A stretch of DNA of 64,000 nucleotides, taken from NCBI GenBank assembly GCA_012295275.1, contig CM022670.1:15684198-15748197 (forward strand), read 5' to 3'. Shown in pieces: positions 17,448-29,600 of the stretch. This stretch comes from Chrysomallon squamiferum. Lineage: Eukaryota; Mollusca; Gastropoda; Neomphalida; Peltospiridae. Numbering within the stretch: position 1 is the stretch's first letter; every line of letters begins with the position of its first letter. The notes beneath the pieces are model-generated. The model was not told the DNA's origin. It searched no databases and saw nothing but the letters and a program-made list of their open reading frames with translations. Made by a program: the position numbers and the translations under genes.

Positions 17448-17475
17448 GAAGAAGAAGAAGAAGAAGAAGAACAAA
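16828..17475. repeat. Cluster of ATT/AAT arrays with an internal duplication
   Basis: Five or more ATT arrays. Between them GATTGTTATTATTTTTATTA followed by AAAATATT occurs twice (about 16884-16913 and 16949-16977). A GAAGAA run at about 17447-17471 closes the block. Confidence 0.9.
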
Positions 17476-17934
17476 ATTATTCCATCGATCCTTCTTGCAA
17501 ATCAACGAAAAAGAAAACTTAATAAAAGAAAAGAAAAGAAAAGAAACAAGAAGAAAATAGCAAAATAAATTAATATGAATAGAAAAAAGTAAAAAATACT
17601 TAATACAGACAGCCATCTACATTACGTCTGTCTTCGAGTTATTACGAGAGTTTCTGTATTTTAAACAAATACTGAACCTGAAGTAAATTCTATACCACAG
17701 AGGAAACATGTATCTCAACATTAACATTAAATATTTCAAACTGAAATGTTGAAAATATTTTCGTCAAATGATTTATTATTTTTCTTTTCTTTTCTTTTTA
17801 ATATTATTAATTATTATTTTTATTAATGATTTGATCCATTTTAATTATTTAGAAATATTATAGCTATAAAAAGAAATCATTTAAAAGAATAAAATAAAAA
17901 TAAAATATGACACAATAAAAAAAGATATAACAAA

Positions 17935-18105
17935 ACAAAACATAATGTAACGTATTGTAATGTAATGTAATATAATATAACAATGTAATATAATATAATA
18001 TAACAATGTAATATAAAATAATATAACATAATGTAATGTAATATAATGTGACGTAAAGTAACGTAATAAAATGTAACGTAGCAAAACGTAACAATATAAT
18101 ATAAC
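17935..18105. repeat. Degenerate 5-bp satellite (TAATG/TAACG type)
   Basis: Five-base periodic array of TAATG, TAACG, TAATA and TAAAG variants. It is the second 5-mer satellite in 4 kb and differs in motif from the one at 13853-14065. Confidence 0.85.
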
Positions 18106-18428
18106 TATTCTTTTTTTATTAAATTAAATTATATTAAATTAAAATGACAAAAGAATCAGTTTTATTTTTCTCTATAATGAAATATAATTGATTTGCTATA
18201 ATTATTTAACATACAACCTACGATTAAAAAAGATAAATAAACAAGCAAACAAACAAATAAATAAATAATAGTAGTAGTAGTGGTAGTAACTGTAGTAGTT
18301 GAAGTAATAATAATAATAATAATAATAATAATTGTAATAACAACAATAATAATAACAACTGAATTGTGGCTTCTTCAAAACAAGTACAAACTGATAATTA
18401 GTATTTTAATAGTATTAATAATACACTT

Positions 18429-18588
18429 TTGTACAGAAATCATTTTAGTTGCGTTTGTGATCATAAATATGTGTCAAATAGTGAGAGAGAGAGAAAAACA
18501 GAGAAAGAATGAGAAAAAGAAGTAAAAAAAAAAAAAAAGAGAGAGAGAGAGAAGCGTGTGGGTATTTGTGACATTATCTAATTAAGTG
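18429..18588. repeat. Interspersed repeat, copy A
   Basis: Counterpart of 27069-27209: TTGTACAGAAATCATTTTAG, AGTGAGAGAGAGAAAAACAG, GAATGAGAAAAAGAAGTAAAA, an expanded poly-A/GA tract, then TATTTGTGACATTATCTAATTAAG. The GA portion has expanded relative to the other copy. Confidence 0.6.
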
Positions 18589-18589
18589 T

Positions 18590-18780
18590 GGTCACTGTGT
18601 GACGTCAGAGAGGCACGTGCCGCGCGAGCGATTTCCGAGTTCAGTTGTAGTAGTTAATGGGGCAGTCACATTGAGATTATAGCACTGCTTTCACAATCCG
18701 ATTTTCTGCACAGTTTAACTTGTCTTCATTGAAATGTCATCTCCGAACAGCAACAAGTGAAAGCGATAAATTGACCTTAA
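18590..18780. promoter_or_regulatory. Candidate promoter or enhancer with CRE and E-box
   Basis: A perfect cAMP-response element TGACGTCA at 18600-18607 and CACGTG at 18614-18619, next to CGCGCGAGCG. The rest is unique sequence of moderate GC. No adjacent exon is identified. Confidence 0.35.
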
Positions 18781-18889
18781 ATTAAAGATTTTAAATAAAT
18801 ATTATGAGGAAACATTCACGATTTTGAAAAAAAAATAAATAAATAAATAAATTATAATAATAATATTAATTAATTAATTAATAATAATA

Positions 18890-19110
18890 ATAAGTGCATT
18901 AAACAACGTGCCCCAAAACAATCAAACAAGAATAAAATGAATCCACTACAAATAAATGAGATGATCATCATCATCATCATAATAATAATTATTATTAAAA
19001 CTAAAAAGTGCATTAAAAAACATGCAAGAAAACAATAAAATAATTAAAATAAACAGAATCCAGTACAAATAACTGAAATAAGGATGATGATGATGTTGAT
19101 GATGATAATA
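18890..19110. repeat. Duplicated segment of about 115 bp
   Basis: AAGTGCATTAAA... followed by A-rich sequence, AATCCACTACAAATAAATGA and an ATC array (18891-18985) is repeated as AAGTGCATTAAA... AATCCAGTACAAATAACTGA and a GATGAT array (19007-19110). Confidence 0.75.
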
Positions 19111-19341
19111 AAATTGCTGATAATATTAAGAACGTTTAAATAAAAAAAAATACAAAAATAGATTTTAAAAGATAATAATAAATAAATAAACAAACAAACA
19201 AACAAGAAGAGAAATAATAATTAATTAACTGAATAGATTAATTTTGAAAGTCCACTGATATAGATTATAATTATGAGAAAAGAAAATAATACGAATCATT
19301 TCTGAATTTTCATAAATGAAATTTACGTCATATATTTCATA

Positions 19342-19376
<35 letters not shown>

Positions 19377-19439
19377 GTCTCTGATCATCTCGCATGCATG
19401 GTGTTATTTAATAGTAAAAACAGGCTCATTTTTCCCTCA

Positions 19440-19880
19440 CAAACTAATTTAAGGAGGAATCCCTGATGTCTCTTTAAGATCCGCCGTTGTGTTTTACAGC
19501 CTTGCACCACGACCCCTAAGACCCAGAAACCCCCTCCCAGATGCAGACAGCAGATCAAACACGTTGCATGTGGCCCGATCGTTGTCAGCGATGCAATTTT
19601 ACTTAATGATGCAAATGATTCTTTTGATGAAAAGATTATCATTATCTTTTCTGCGCTCCCTGGTTCTTCTGGTCAGTTTTATCTCGTCCATTCCACTGAC
19701 AGAAATTGAACACGTGGGAATTGTGTGTACTTGTCTTAATTACGTATATTTCCAATAGAAGCTCGTAAATTTTCTCTCCGCGTTGTTGTAAAGTGAAAGT
19801 TCTGTAGTAATGCTCTTTCAAAATGGAGATGTTTCATCTTCGTTGCAAATGTGTCTGTCATCGTGGTCTTTTTTTTTTTT

Positions 19881-19911
<31 letters not shown>

Positions 19912-20500
19912 CAAAGTGTTCGTGTCTTAATGATAAAAATTTCAAATCAATTTTAAAATATATCGGGTGCGTGATTTAAATTTTCAAACTTTCAATGTAT
20001 ACAAGCATTTATGTATGTATGAATGTATAAAAGTATGTATTTATGTATGTATGTATGTATGTATATAAAAATGTATGCATGTGTACATTTGAGTGTGTAT
20101 TTACATATGTATCATTTATTACATTTTTTAATGTTTATATTTATGTGTGTGTGCGTACGGACGTGAATAGGTGTATGAATGTCTACATTAGTATTGTTGC
20201 TGCTGTTATCGCTACTTTTGATGTTGATGTTGCTGCTGCTGCTGCCTCTGCTGCTGTTTCTGTTATTGTTTAATATTTAAATTTTATGTACAAATAAACA
20301 ATATTGTATATTTCAGCAATATGATAAAATGACCGTGTTATAGATATGCAGGTGCGAGATCGAATTCTGTCTAGTGACGTCATTTCTGACAAAGGTCGAT
20401 ACAGGTCAATTGAGGCCGCTAGTAGCGCCTCCTAGCTGTCAGTCATCTTCTCTCTGGCATCACCGGATGAGATAGCACGTTAGAGAAACAGTTAATCTGA
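19440..20500. other. Gene-free unique stretch with small arrays
   Basis: Unique sequence at 19440-19760, poly-T near 19880-19911, TATG/TGTA repeats at about 20000-20070, and a CTG-type cluster near 20220-20265. A second perfect TGACGTCA lies at 20375-20382 in a GC-richer block (20340-20480). No exon is supported. Confidence 0.5.
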
Positions 20501-21587
20501 ATTACATGAATATGTTTCAGTTAGAACATAAACATGTGTTGAAAAAATATACATTCACATACAACAAATATATGTTTGTTTAGAAGAAAAATAAAATATA
20601 ATTTAAAAAAAAAAAAAAAGTAGTGATGACTGTTTGTGGCTGTGTATTAATAAATAGAAGATATAATGAAATTTGTTTTCATATTTTATTTCATAATTTT
20701 TTTTTATCTACAGATCAGTTCAGAATTTCTTTATATTAATAAACGGTTACTCTATGATAGAATATCACTTTTGTAGTTTAGTTATTCAACTTCGTTTCCT
20801 AAAGAATACATTTTGTTCTTCTGTTTTTTTCTTCTTCTTCTTTTCACACACACCCCCCACACACACACACGAAAGGATTTTTAAACATTTCCTTTTCAAA
20901 ATTTGCTGACACCCATTTCAAACGTTAGACACTGCGAATAGCTTTCAAAAACATCATTTAAACCTCCGCCTCACGAACATATTGTTTACCTTTTGTTTAT
21001 TGCTGCCGGGTTGCTATTTCTTCGAGGGTTTAAAAATTTGAGAAGTGAAAGAATTTTGTTGAAATCAGTTTGTGTGTGGGCGCTTATACATAGATCACAA
21101 TCTAGATACATGGTTACAGAATCACGTACAGTCCAACTGGTCGAGTTTCAAAAATCAGCCTAAATTGGTGGTAGGAATTAACACAAATTGGTTAATTGCT
21201 AATGGCAGAAAACTGATAGCTTTCTTTTGATGGTTTGGGGGTGAATGTTTCTCAGATCTTTTTCCTGCATTATAAAGTGGTGAGAATGTGGAGAGAGTGA
21301 CGCGATACCCAGTTTAAAACACTGCAGATTGCTATCTTACGAAGTGATAGTGTAACTTACTTACGAGTCGTATAACGAACACTGCGCCGAAACGGGAAAA
21401 CAACCGAAAACGAGATAGAGTAAAGATTCGAAGATGAAAAAGGAAAATATATGTACAACCATAAACAAAAATAAAATTATTTTCTTGTAGCATTTAAACC
21501 TAATTGGGGCTAGAAAGTAACAGTTTATTGCAAAATAGATAATTACATATGCATTTTAAATATATATAACTAAAACTGGTTTGTTTA

Positions 21588-21627
<40 letters not shown>

Positions 21628-24246
21628 CCTTTCGCTATGATTTTAGGAAAATTATATTTCAGTTAAAAGAGGAACTGTATCCACTGACTATTGTTATTAT
21701 ATATTAGGCTATTTATACAAGGATAAAAAAAAATGCTCGTATTCTCTGAAATTTCAGTCAAATTGAATATCAGTTATTCTAAAGAAAATAAAATAATATA
21801 ACAATTTTATAATAATAAAGTAACAATGAATAAGACATTAACACACACTAACACATTTATAAGCTGCGTTCGATGAGACAAAATATACTATGTTTTTTCT
21901 TCTTTTTTTTAACAGCAAGGCATTTATTTTTAAATCCTTTGATAAACTGATAGCACAAATCTCTATTCTACTTTTCATTAGATAAAGACAAAAAATGAAT
22001 ATTTGATGATTTTTTTTTTGTTTGTTTTAATTTGAATAATATTAAATGCTATTTTATTTCGATAAAATTTCTCGTTTTTGTATTTTAAGAAAAACGCTTC
22101 CAAGCAAACTTTCGCCTTAGCCTCTCCGTGCTAGGAAACGTGGAACAAGTTATATGTAGTCTGTCCATAATTTTATTCATTTTAAATTTACAGTATTTAA
22201 TAAATAAATAAATAAATAGAATAAAATGAAATAAAATAAAATAAAATAAAATGATAACAACATAAAATGAATTAATAAATAAATTTTGTTCTATATTCTG
22301 CTTTCTGCATCATAAGATCTATTATTTTTTAATTGTTATTTTATTATTCATTCTTTGTATATAATTACATATAAAATAAATATGTAAAAATCAATGAAAA
22401 AATTACGGTAGGGTGGAGCAAGACTTCAAAACGGGCTCGAATGCCAACCCCCTAAATATCAGAAATCACGTGACTCAGCCGGTCATCTTGTACATAAGTA
22501 ATTTTCATTCGAAAATTTTCCTTCCTGAAAAAGAGGAGAAATTGACTGATGAAGAGTGTAGTCATTATGATTTTAGCTTAATTCTATATTTTATTTATTT
22601 AATGCCATTGTCTAGAGACCAAATGAAATAAAAAGTGTCTGCCTTTTACTGTGTGTTGTTTAAACAGACGTCAATAATTTCCCCTGAAAGAAAACTTTGG
22701 CTTGGCCTTTTTTCACATTTCGTATAAATATCTTGGCCCACTGATTTGCTTATATGTTATGTTTGAATTACATTTCCTTCATTAAAAAGTGATAAATAAA
22801 TGTATAATTATACAGAAAACACTAGATTATATCCCTGACTGAAGAGATTTCCTGAAATCGGTATTTTGAAGAAAAAATTCGAACATTGATCATAAATATT
22901 TTTACTTTTGTTTTTGTTTTTGTCGTTATTATTTGTGGTACTAATTATGCAAAACAACATGATAATGTTTTAATATTTTAAATTAGGCAGAGAGCCAAAG
23001 AGAGAGAAATACTGAGGGAGTGAACTGCAGATAAAAGTAGGAGTGTGAGCTTGTAAAAACCACAGAGATGAAATCGAAAACATTTATTAACATTGCCTCT
23101 GAATTAGAAAATTCAACCTGACAGTGTAACAAAATTAATTTTTCTTTAGTGAGTCAAATAAATATTAATTTTATTTCATTTTATTTATTTATTTATTTTT
23201 TATTTTTATTTATTAATATTTTTTATTTTTTATTATTATTATTATTATTGTTTTTTTTTTTTGGTTGTTTTTTTTCAGACCTGTTTTCTTCTTTATCTTG
23301 AAACATCTACGATATTTTGTAATTTGGGCTTCGATAAGTTGCATATTCTTTGAGCAGTCTCTGAGTTCAGTAGAAGGGAAAATCGATTTGGTTGTTTGTG
23401 ATGGATTTCTTTCTGCAGTCTAATATGTCATGTGTAAAATAAACTGTAAAAACAGTATGTATTAAACAAAACATGTAGACTCAGTCTTTATAGTTCAATG
23501 ATTTGCATTTTGTCATTTTCTCGACCAGAAAAGATTACCGGTGTATAACGTAACTATTATCTACTAGTTCATATTAATAAATTAATTATTAAATAAGAAA
23601 CAGTATCACAACTGTGCTGTCAAAGCAGATAAAAACTTTTTAAATTATATTTTAGAAATGAATTTCTGAAATAGGTTTTTCAGTACTTTTTGAAGGTTCA
23701 AAAAACCAGTTACATTTTTCATTAATTAGCAATAAATTAATTGAGCTGAAGAAAACAAACAAAATCAAAACAAAAGCAATTTTTAATAGTTACGATATTT
23801 ACTAACATAACATACCTACTCAACACAACATTCATGTGTAAGTATGTTAAGTACATTAAACAAGAAACTTAGGATTATTTTAACATTGTGAATATGTCAT
23901 ATTAAATGTTGTACATATAATAAAATATTTAAAGATTATGAAACAACCAATATACAGGTGTTTGTATTGTTACACGAAAAAGAATCTAAAATATGCAAGA
24001 TGTCTTCAACTCTTTCAAACAATTTTTCTCTCTCATCATCCCTTCATTATGGTTTTATGGGTGAATGGTCAACATACATTTTATTTTTAATGAAAATTTT
24101 CATCAGAAATGCACCAAAATTTGTTGAATATGAATGGTCTTTCATAGGTTCATAATGAGAAAATGTTTTCTCACACAAAACATTTAACCATTAATAAATT
24201 ATAAATAACTATATTGTCTGTATTTGTGTTTATTTTTGTGCATGTG

Positions 24247-24284
<38 letters not shown>

Positions 24285-26580
24285 CATGCTGATGTTTAAA
24301 TTAAAATGTGATGAACAAGATACAAAATAACTAGATGAATTTATAACCATTAACAGTGCCTATAACAAAATAAACAGCTAAAATACATTTTATATTGCAG
24401 GTAGGTATTAATTAGCCCACATTTTCTTGCTACTCAAAATAATAGAAAATATTCAAAGAGCCATTTTCTGTTTATTTTATTTTTGTTTTTAATTATATAT
24501 TTGAAAAAAAAAAAAAAAAAAAAAAAAAAAAGAAACAAAAATAATTGGTTTAAGTAAATACTAGCTAATTTGCTATATCCTCAGCCTGTCAGAATTTTTT
24601 TATTCTATTTTTTTTTTTTTAAATAACACATATATATGTAAAATTATTTAGTTACTTGATGATACCACTAATGGTAAACTATATACAAATGCCATTTTAT
24701 GGTGCTTTTGTTCAAAACACCTATTTTCTTCAAATCTCTGAAAAACACATTTCCTATGAAATGATAAAATCCAGCTTTGATCAATGCATACATTAATCTA
24801 AAATGTCCTGACAGAAAACAAAATCTGATTAAACCTTGATTACATCAATAAAGGTAAATAAATAACTTGTTGGCCATTGGCTTTTTTTTCAATATTATAT
24901 CAGTAATGGTATTTGGGAGAAATTATTATCATTTTATTTATTTATTTTTTTTGGGGGGGGGGGGGCATGCCAATAATGGAACAATAATAAATGAAAAATA
25001 ATCAAACAAGCTGAAGTATTACTGAAAACTTTAAATTAATTAAACACAATGAATTGGACGTTATTTTTATTTAGCTTAAGTAATGTTTTGTAATTGTATG
25101 TCATTGAAGATTAATTATGTTTCACTGGAACAATATTTACAGATGGCTGAATAAGAGAAGAAATATACATAAGAAATTATTCACTTAAATGAAGAAATGC
25201 ATCAATAGAATTCTACAGGTACATGACTTAATGATGACTGGCAGTTTTCAAGACTTAAATGCTAACATTGAAAGTAAAGATGTAAGTTTCATTACAACAA
25301 GGCTATACAAATTTCTATTGCACCTCTCCTTTTGAATTAATCATTCAAAAGCAATATAAATAATTACATAATCAATAATACCCATACAAACTTCAAAGGT
25401 ATTTACATTATTTACGGTAACAGTAAATAAACTGGAAACCACCTGATTTAATATTATACACATCTTAACATACAGTGTAGATTCAAATTGTAGATTCAAA
25501 TTCATATATTTTTCTTTCACAACAACTGTCAGTGTTAAGTAACAAATCAGAATATAAATAATCAAATTTTTAATTTTATGTCACACTTGCCATATTATAA
25601 TAAATTACCAACCCAAACCTGTTACATATTTGTCCACATTAAACATTAAGTAACCAAGCCAAGAAAGTACATAAACTTAAATATAGGATCAGTCATTTAC
25701 AAAACAAACTGCTAAATGAAGTATTACCACTTATTCTTTAGCATGATCAATTAAATTTCAATTTATAAAAAAACTGTGCACCAAATATTTGAATCAGAAA
25801 AATCTGAAGTTTTCAAAGTGGGCATATCCAAGGGGATATCTTTTATTCAGTGCATTAGTCAAAATTCTATGGAACAAATGGAAAAGAGGATGATAGAAAG
25901 TTAAGAGGGTAGTGACACAAAAAATAGTTTTGGGAACCACTGCTTCAAATCCTGTCAGTAGATGTTACAAAATGCTATAAAGATACCCACATTTCAAAAC
26001 AAACTGAATATTACCATATTACCCTCTGAAAGTTTCCACTCAAAATTGTTATGTATACATGCTTAACAACCCTCAACAAATTCACTGTTCACAGTTTATA
26101 TGTCCACAAAAATGATTCAGTAAATGTAATCTTTACCTAGTAAACCTGATCTGACTTCAATTAAGGTGATAAATCTAACAATATGATCATGAAATTAGAT
26201 AAATATATTTGTAAACAAGTATAAGGAATTGTATTAAATCCCTAAAATATATATAATAAAAATCGAAAACATTTTTTTTTTTTAAACAATAAAGTAGACA
26301 AAGATGTCATAATTTAAATTTTTATGATTATAAAAATTACTCCATGAATTAACAAGAACAACAATCATTTATAAACAAAGATCTTGATAATGAATGAGGA
26401 AATAAAATAATTATATCATAAAATACTATTAAATATTCAAAAAAATAATTTTAGATAATCATTATTAAACTATATGACCTTAGAACTTAAAAGAAACTGT
26501 ACAAACCCAGACAGAACTGTACTTTTCTAAGTATACCAGAGTGACTTTTAAAAACATATTTACAAAAAAAAAAAATAGTT
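20500..26580. other. Gene-free region downstream of MSL3
   Basis: AT-rich sequence with poly-T (about 21597-21627), poly-A (24506-24532), a TG array (24248-24282) and a run of twelve G at about 24953-24964. A unique block at 21040-21420 includes TTGGTTAATTGCTAATGG. The last kilobases before 26590 are simply AT-rich with no exon. Confidence 0.55.
22455..22485. promoter_or_regulatory. Composite TCACGTGAC / TGACTCAGC site
   Basis: At 22466-22479 the sequence TCACGTGACTCAGC overlaps a CLEAR/USF-type E-box with an AP-1/Maf-type half site. Isolated in AT-rich DNA, so function is inferred from motif quality only. Confidence 0.3.
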
Positions 26581-26589
26581 AATCTCTTT

Positions 26590-26595
26590 TTTATT
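26590..26595 (-). terminator. Poly(A) signal AATAAA of MSL3
   Basis: The minus strand reads AATAAA about 98 nt downstream of the MSL3 stop codon, in a T/A-rich tract. It is the nearest canonical signal, which would give a short 3' UTR. The cleavage site itself is not visible. Confidence 0.55.
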
Positions 26596-26692
26596 GTAAT
26601 GACATTCTCATCTACATAATGTATGTTTTACCAAGACTGTAGAAACTACTTTCAGTTCTAAGATGTGTATATTTACTGATCATTTTTTAGTT

Positions 26693-29600
26693 TTAACAGA
26701 TATGGTCAACGTATGGCAGATCTCCAAATAGTTCTTCCTGTCTCTCCACAAGGTATCTGCAAACAAAAAAATAAAAGGTAATTATTAGTAATATAATGGA
26801 TGAATGACAACTGAAATTAATTTAAAATTAACGGTCACTAATTGTTGTGCAAAAACTCATGAAACCAATTGGAACATTCATTTATGTCTGAAAGAAGATT
26901 AATTTGTTAACTGCTGCCAGTGGATGCATTTCATATTATTTTTTTATTATGTGTAACAAAAACTGTCATCTATAAGTATTTTGAGTATCACAGAATATTT
27001 TTTAACTGAACTTGTAAGGAATAACTAGTAATTTAATTTTATATCTCTAATAACATATTAGTATTAACTTTGTACAGAAATCACTTTGGTTTATGTTTTT
27101 GTGTTTAGATATGTTCATGTAGTGAGAGAGAAAACCAGAGTGAGAGAATGAGAAAATGAAGTAAAATCAGAGAAGTGTGATTATTTGTGACATAAAGTAA
27201 TTAAGAGTTAAATTTTGTATAAAATTCAAAACACCTACCTTAAGCAATAGTAAATTAGTTTCATCAACACTTGCATCTTTGATTCAGCCATATCCATTTT
27301 GTTCAGAATTTCAGGTAATTTGACTGAAATAAGACCAAACGTCAAACAAATGACAATATTTCTATTTTCTATTTTTATTTATTTATTTTGTTATTTATTT
27401 ATTTATTTTTTAATTTTTTTAGAGATATCAAACTAAATGTCACATGCCTACTCAGTAATTTGAAAACAAGAAGTTTTTTTTTAAATTTCAGTTAAGTGCA
27501 ATAATTCTTGTTTAGAAACACATTACTTATCAACTCTGACAAACAATAATTTGATGTAATAATGAAAATTACAATATATCTCAAGTTTGAGTGTTATCCT
27601 TTAAATTAAGTATTATCTTGTTAGAGGAAATAACATAAATCAAACAACAAATGAAATTTTTTTTCTTCTTTAAATAAAAAAAAATAATGCACTAAAATAT
27701 TCAATTTCATAATCTTAAATGATTAAATTAGTTTTAAAAGGAAAAATATTGATATAACTTTTATATACATGCATATACATTAAGGTTATAAATACATACA
27801 TATTTATATTTATATTTATATTTATATATGAAAGCAAGACTAAACGTATATTTTATACAATAAGCATGTTAAATTTAGGAAATTTGTAGTAGCATATTTT
27901 TCAACAAGGACAAGATACTCTGAATAAAAAAGAACCCACAAAATGTTAACATACCAAACAGTCGAAGCAAATGTGAAGCACCATAAACCTGGGATGGCAT
28001 TATACTGTATTTTGTTCTGTATTCCTGTGGGTACAGCTGCCATGACAACACACTGTCGAGAATATCTGAAGACCCTTCACTGCCGTACCCGTTACGCACA
28101 GTGACTGGCAGAGACGAAGGTTTGTTACCGGCAGTCCCCTGTCCCGCAGGTGATGATGGACTCAAACCATTCACCTGTTCACTGGGTTCTTCCTTACTTT
28201 CAGACTTCACCACAGTCGGCGTAGAGGCAGCGCCATACTTTTTGTATTTTCTTTTAACCCCACCATGTTTTTTAGTTTTGACATCTGGTTTTTCCACGTT
28301 TTCCGAGCTTGAAACTGTTTTTGGTGGATTTTCACTCCTAGGAGGACTGTCGAAATGAACAGAGTGTCGAGTTACCCGCCTGGGGGACGTCTCCGGTGGT
28401 TTCTCCTCTTCTTCTTGGGTAGAATTCCTCTCTGATCGCTTTTTACTTCTGTCCTCAGCTTTTTTCTGCTTGACTTCATGTAATGTTCTAGTTTCATTTC
28501 TGGAACTTCTAGGAGATGTTTTGATTTTCTTTGGTGCTGGCTCTATATCTGTTGGTCTGGTAAAACAAAAGAGAATATATTATATTTAAATATATTTAAA
28601 TAAAAACTCTAAATCAGACGTTATATCAAAGTTCTGTTGAAGACATCTCAGACAGATAAAAATAAGTTACTGGACAAGATGAGAAATATTAATTACAAAA
28701 ATGTTTTTAATTCACCTATTAAACTTCTGAGGAATTCTGCCTGAATAAACATTTGACTGAACCACAGCTTTGTTTTCTATTTTATTAATTTTCAAATGCT
28801 AGTATTTATTTATATTATTTAATTTTATTTATATACTGATCATGTTTAGAATGATGTACACTGAAATTCATCTATTAATTTTCAAAAGCTTCTAATTTTC
28901 TTAAATTTAATTTTGTTTATGTTTAAAATGAAATATAAATATATAATTAAATATCAAAGGATTTCCATCTGAATAAACATTCAATAGTAGCCTTAATTCA
29001 TTTTGTAAACATTGACATATAAAATATCAAAGGAATTCTGCCTGAATAACATTCAACTGCAGCCTTCTTTTGAAAGCTACTAATTATTTCTATTTAATTT
29101 TGTCCATATATTAATCATCTTTAAAATGATGTCTGAACTTACTTGTCTTCTCTGACAAGATCTGCGTGTGTAATGGTTTTCATGATGTACTCGTACTGCT
29201 CTCTCTCTCCTCTGTACAACAGAATCAAAGGCAGGGTGAAGTCAAATGAAATCCTCAGTCCATCCACCAGTTCCTTGCACAGAGAAATACTGAAATATTT
29301 GTGGACATTTTTTCAAACGTAAATTTAAAAGTCGTTTTTGGTCAAACAAAAATAATTATTACTTTCCTATGTTATTCATAAGAAAAGAATAGAGTGTTTA
29401 TGTGCATTATTCTTCTATAATTTTACCATATCACATAAGGAATATTTAACACTTTGGAGATATTTAAAAAAATACTAATAATATAAAAACGTGATTTGAT
29501 CAAAGATGACATATTTCAGGACCAGTAACAAAAGCAGTAAAATCATTTAGCAACCTGCAATTCATGAGAATTCCTGTCATGCAAGACTAAGACAGGCTTT

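Noticed and set aside
15999-17616. Many overlapping open frames on both strands
   Set aside because: All derive from ATT/TTA/AAT arrays, which lack stops in some frames.
13842-18094. Tyr/Leu/Ile-rich reverse frames over the 5-mer satellites
   Set aside because: Open only because the 5-bp repeat avoids stops in reverse; not protein coding.
22413-22631. 72-codon forward frame
   Set aside because: No homology recognised, ends in low complexity; lies over a regulatory-looking E-box instead.
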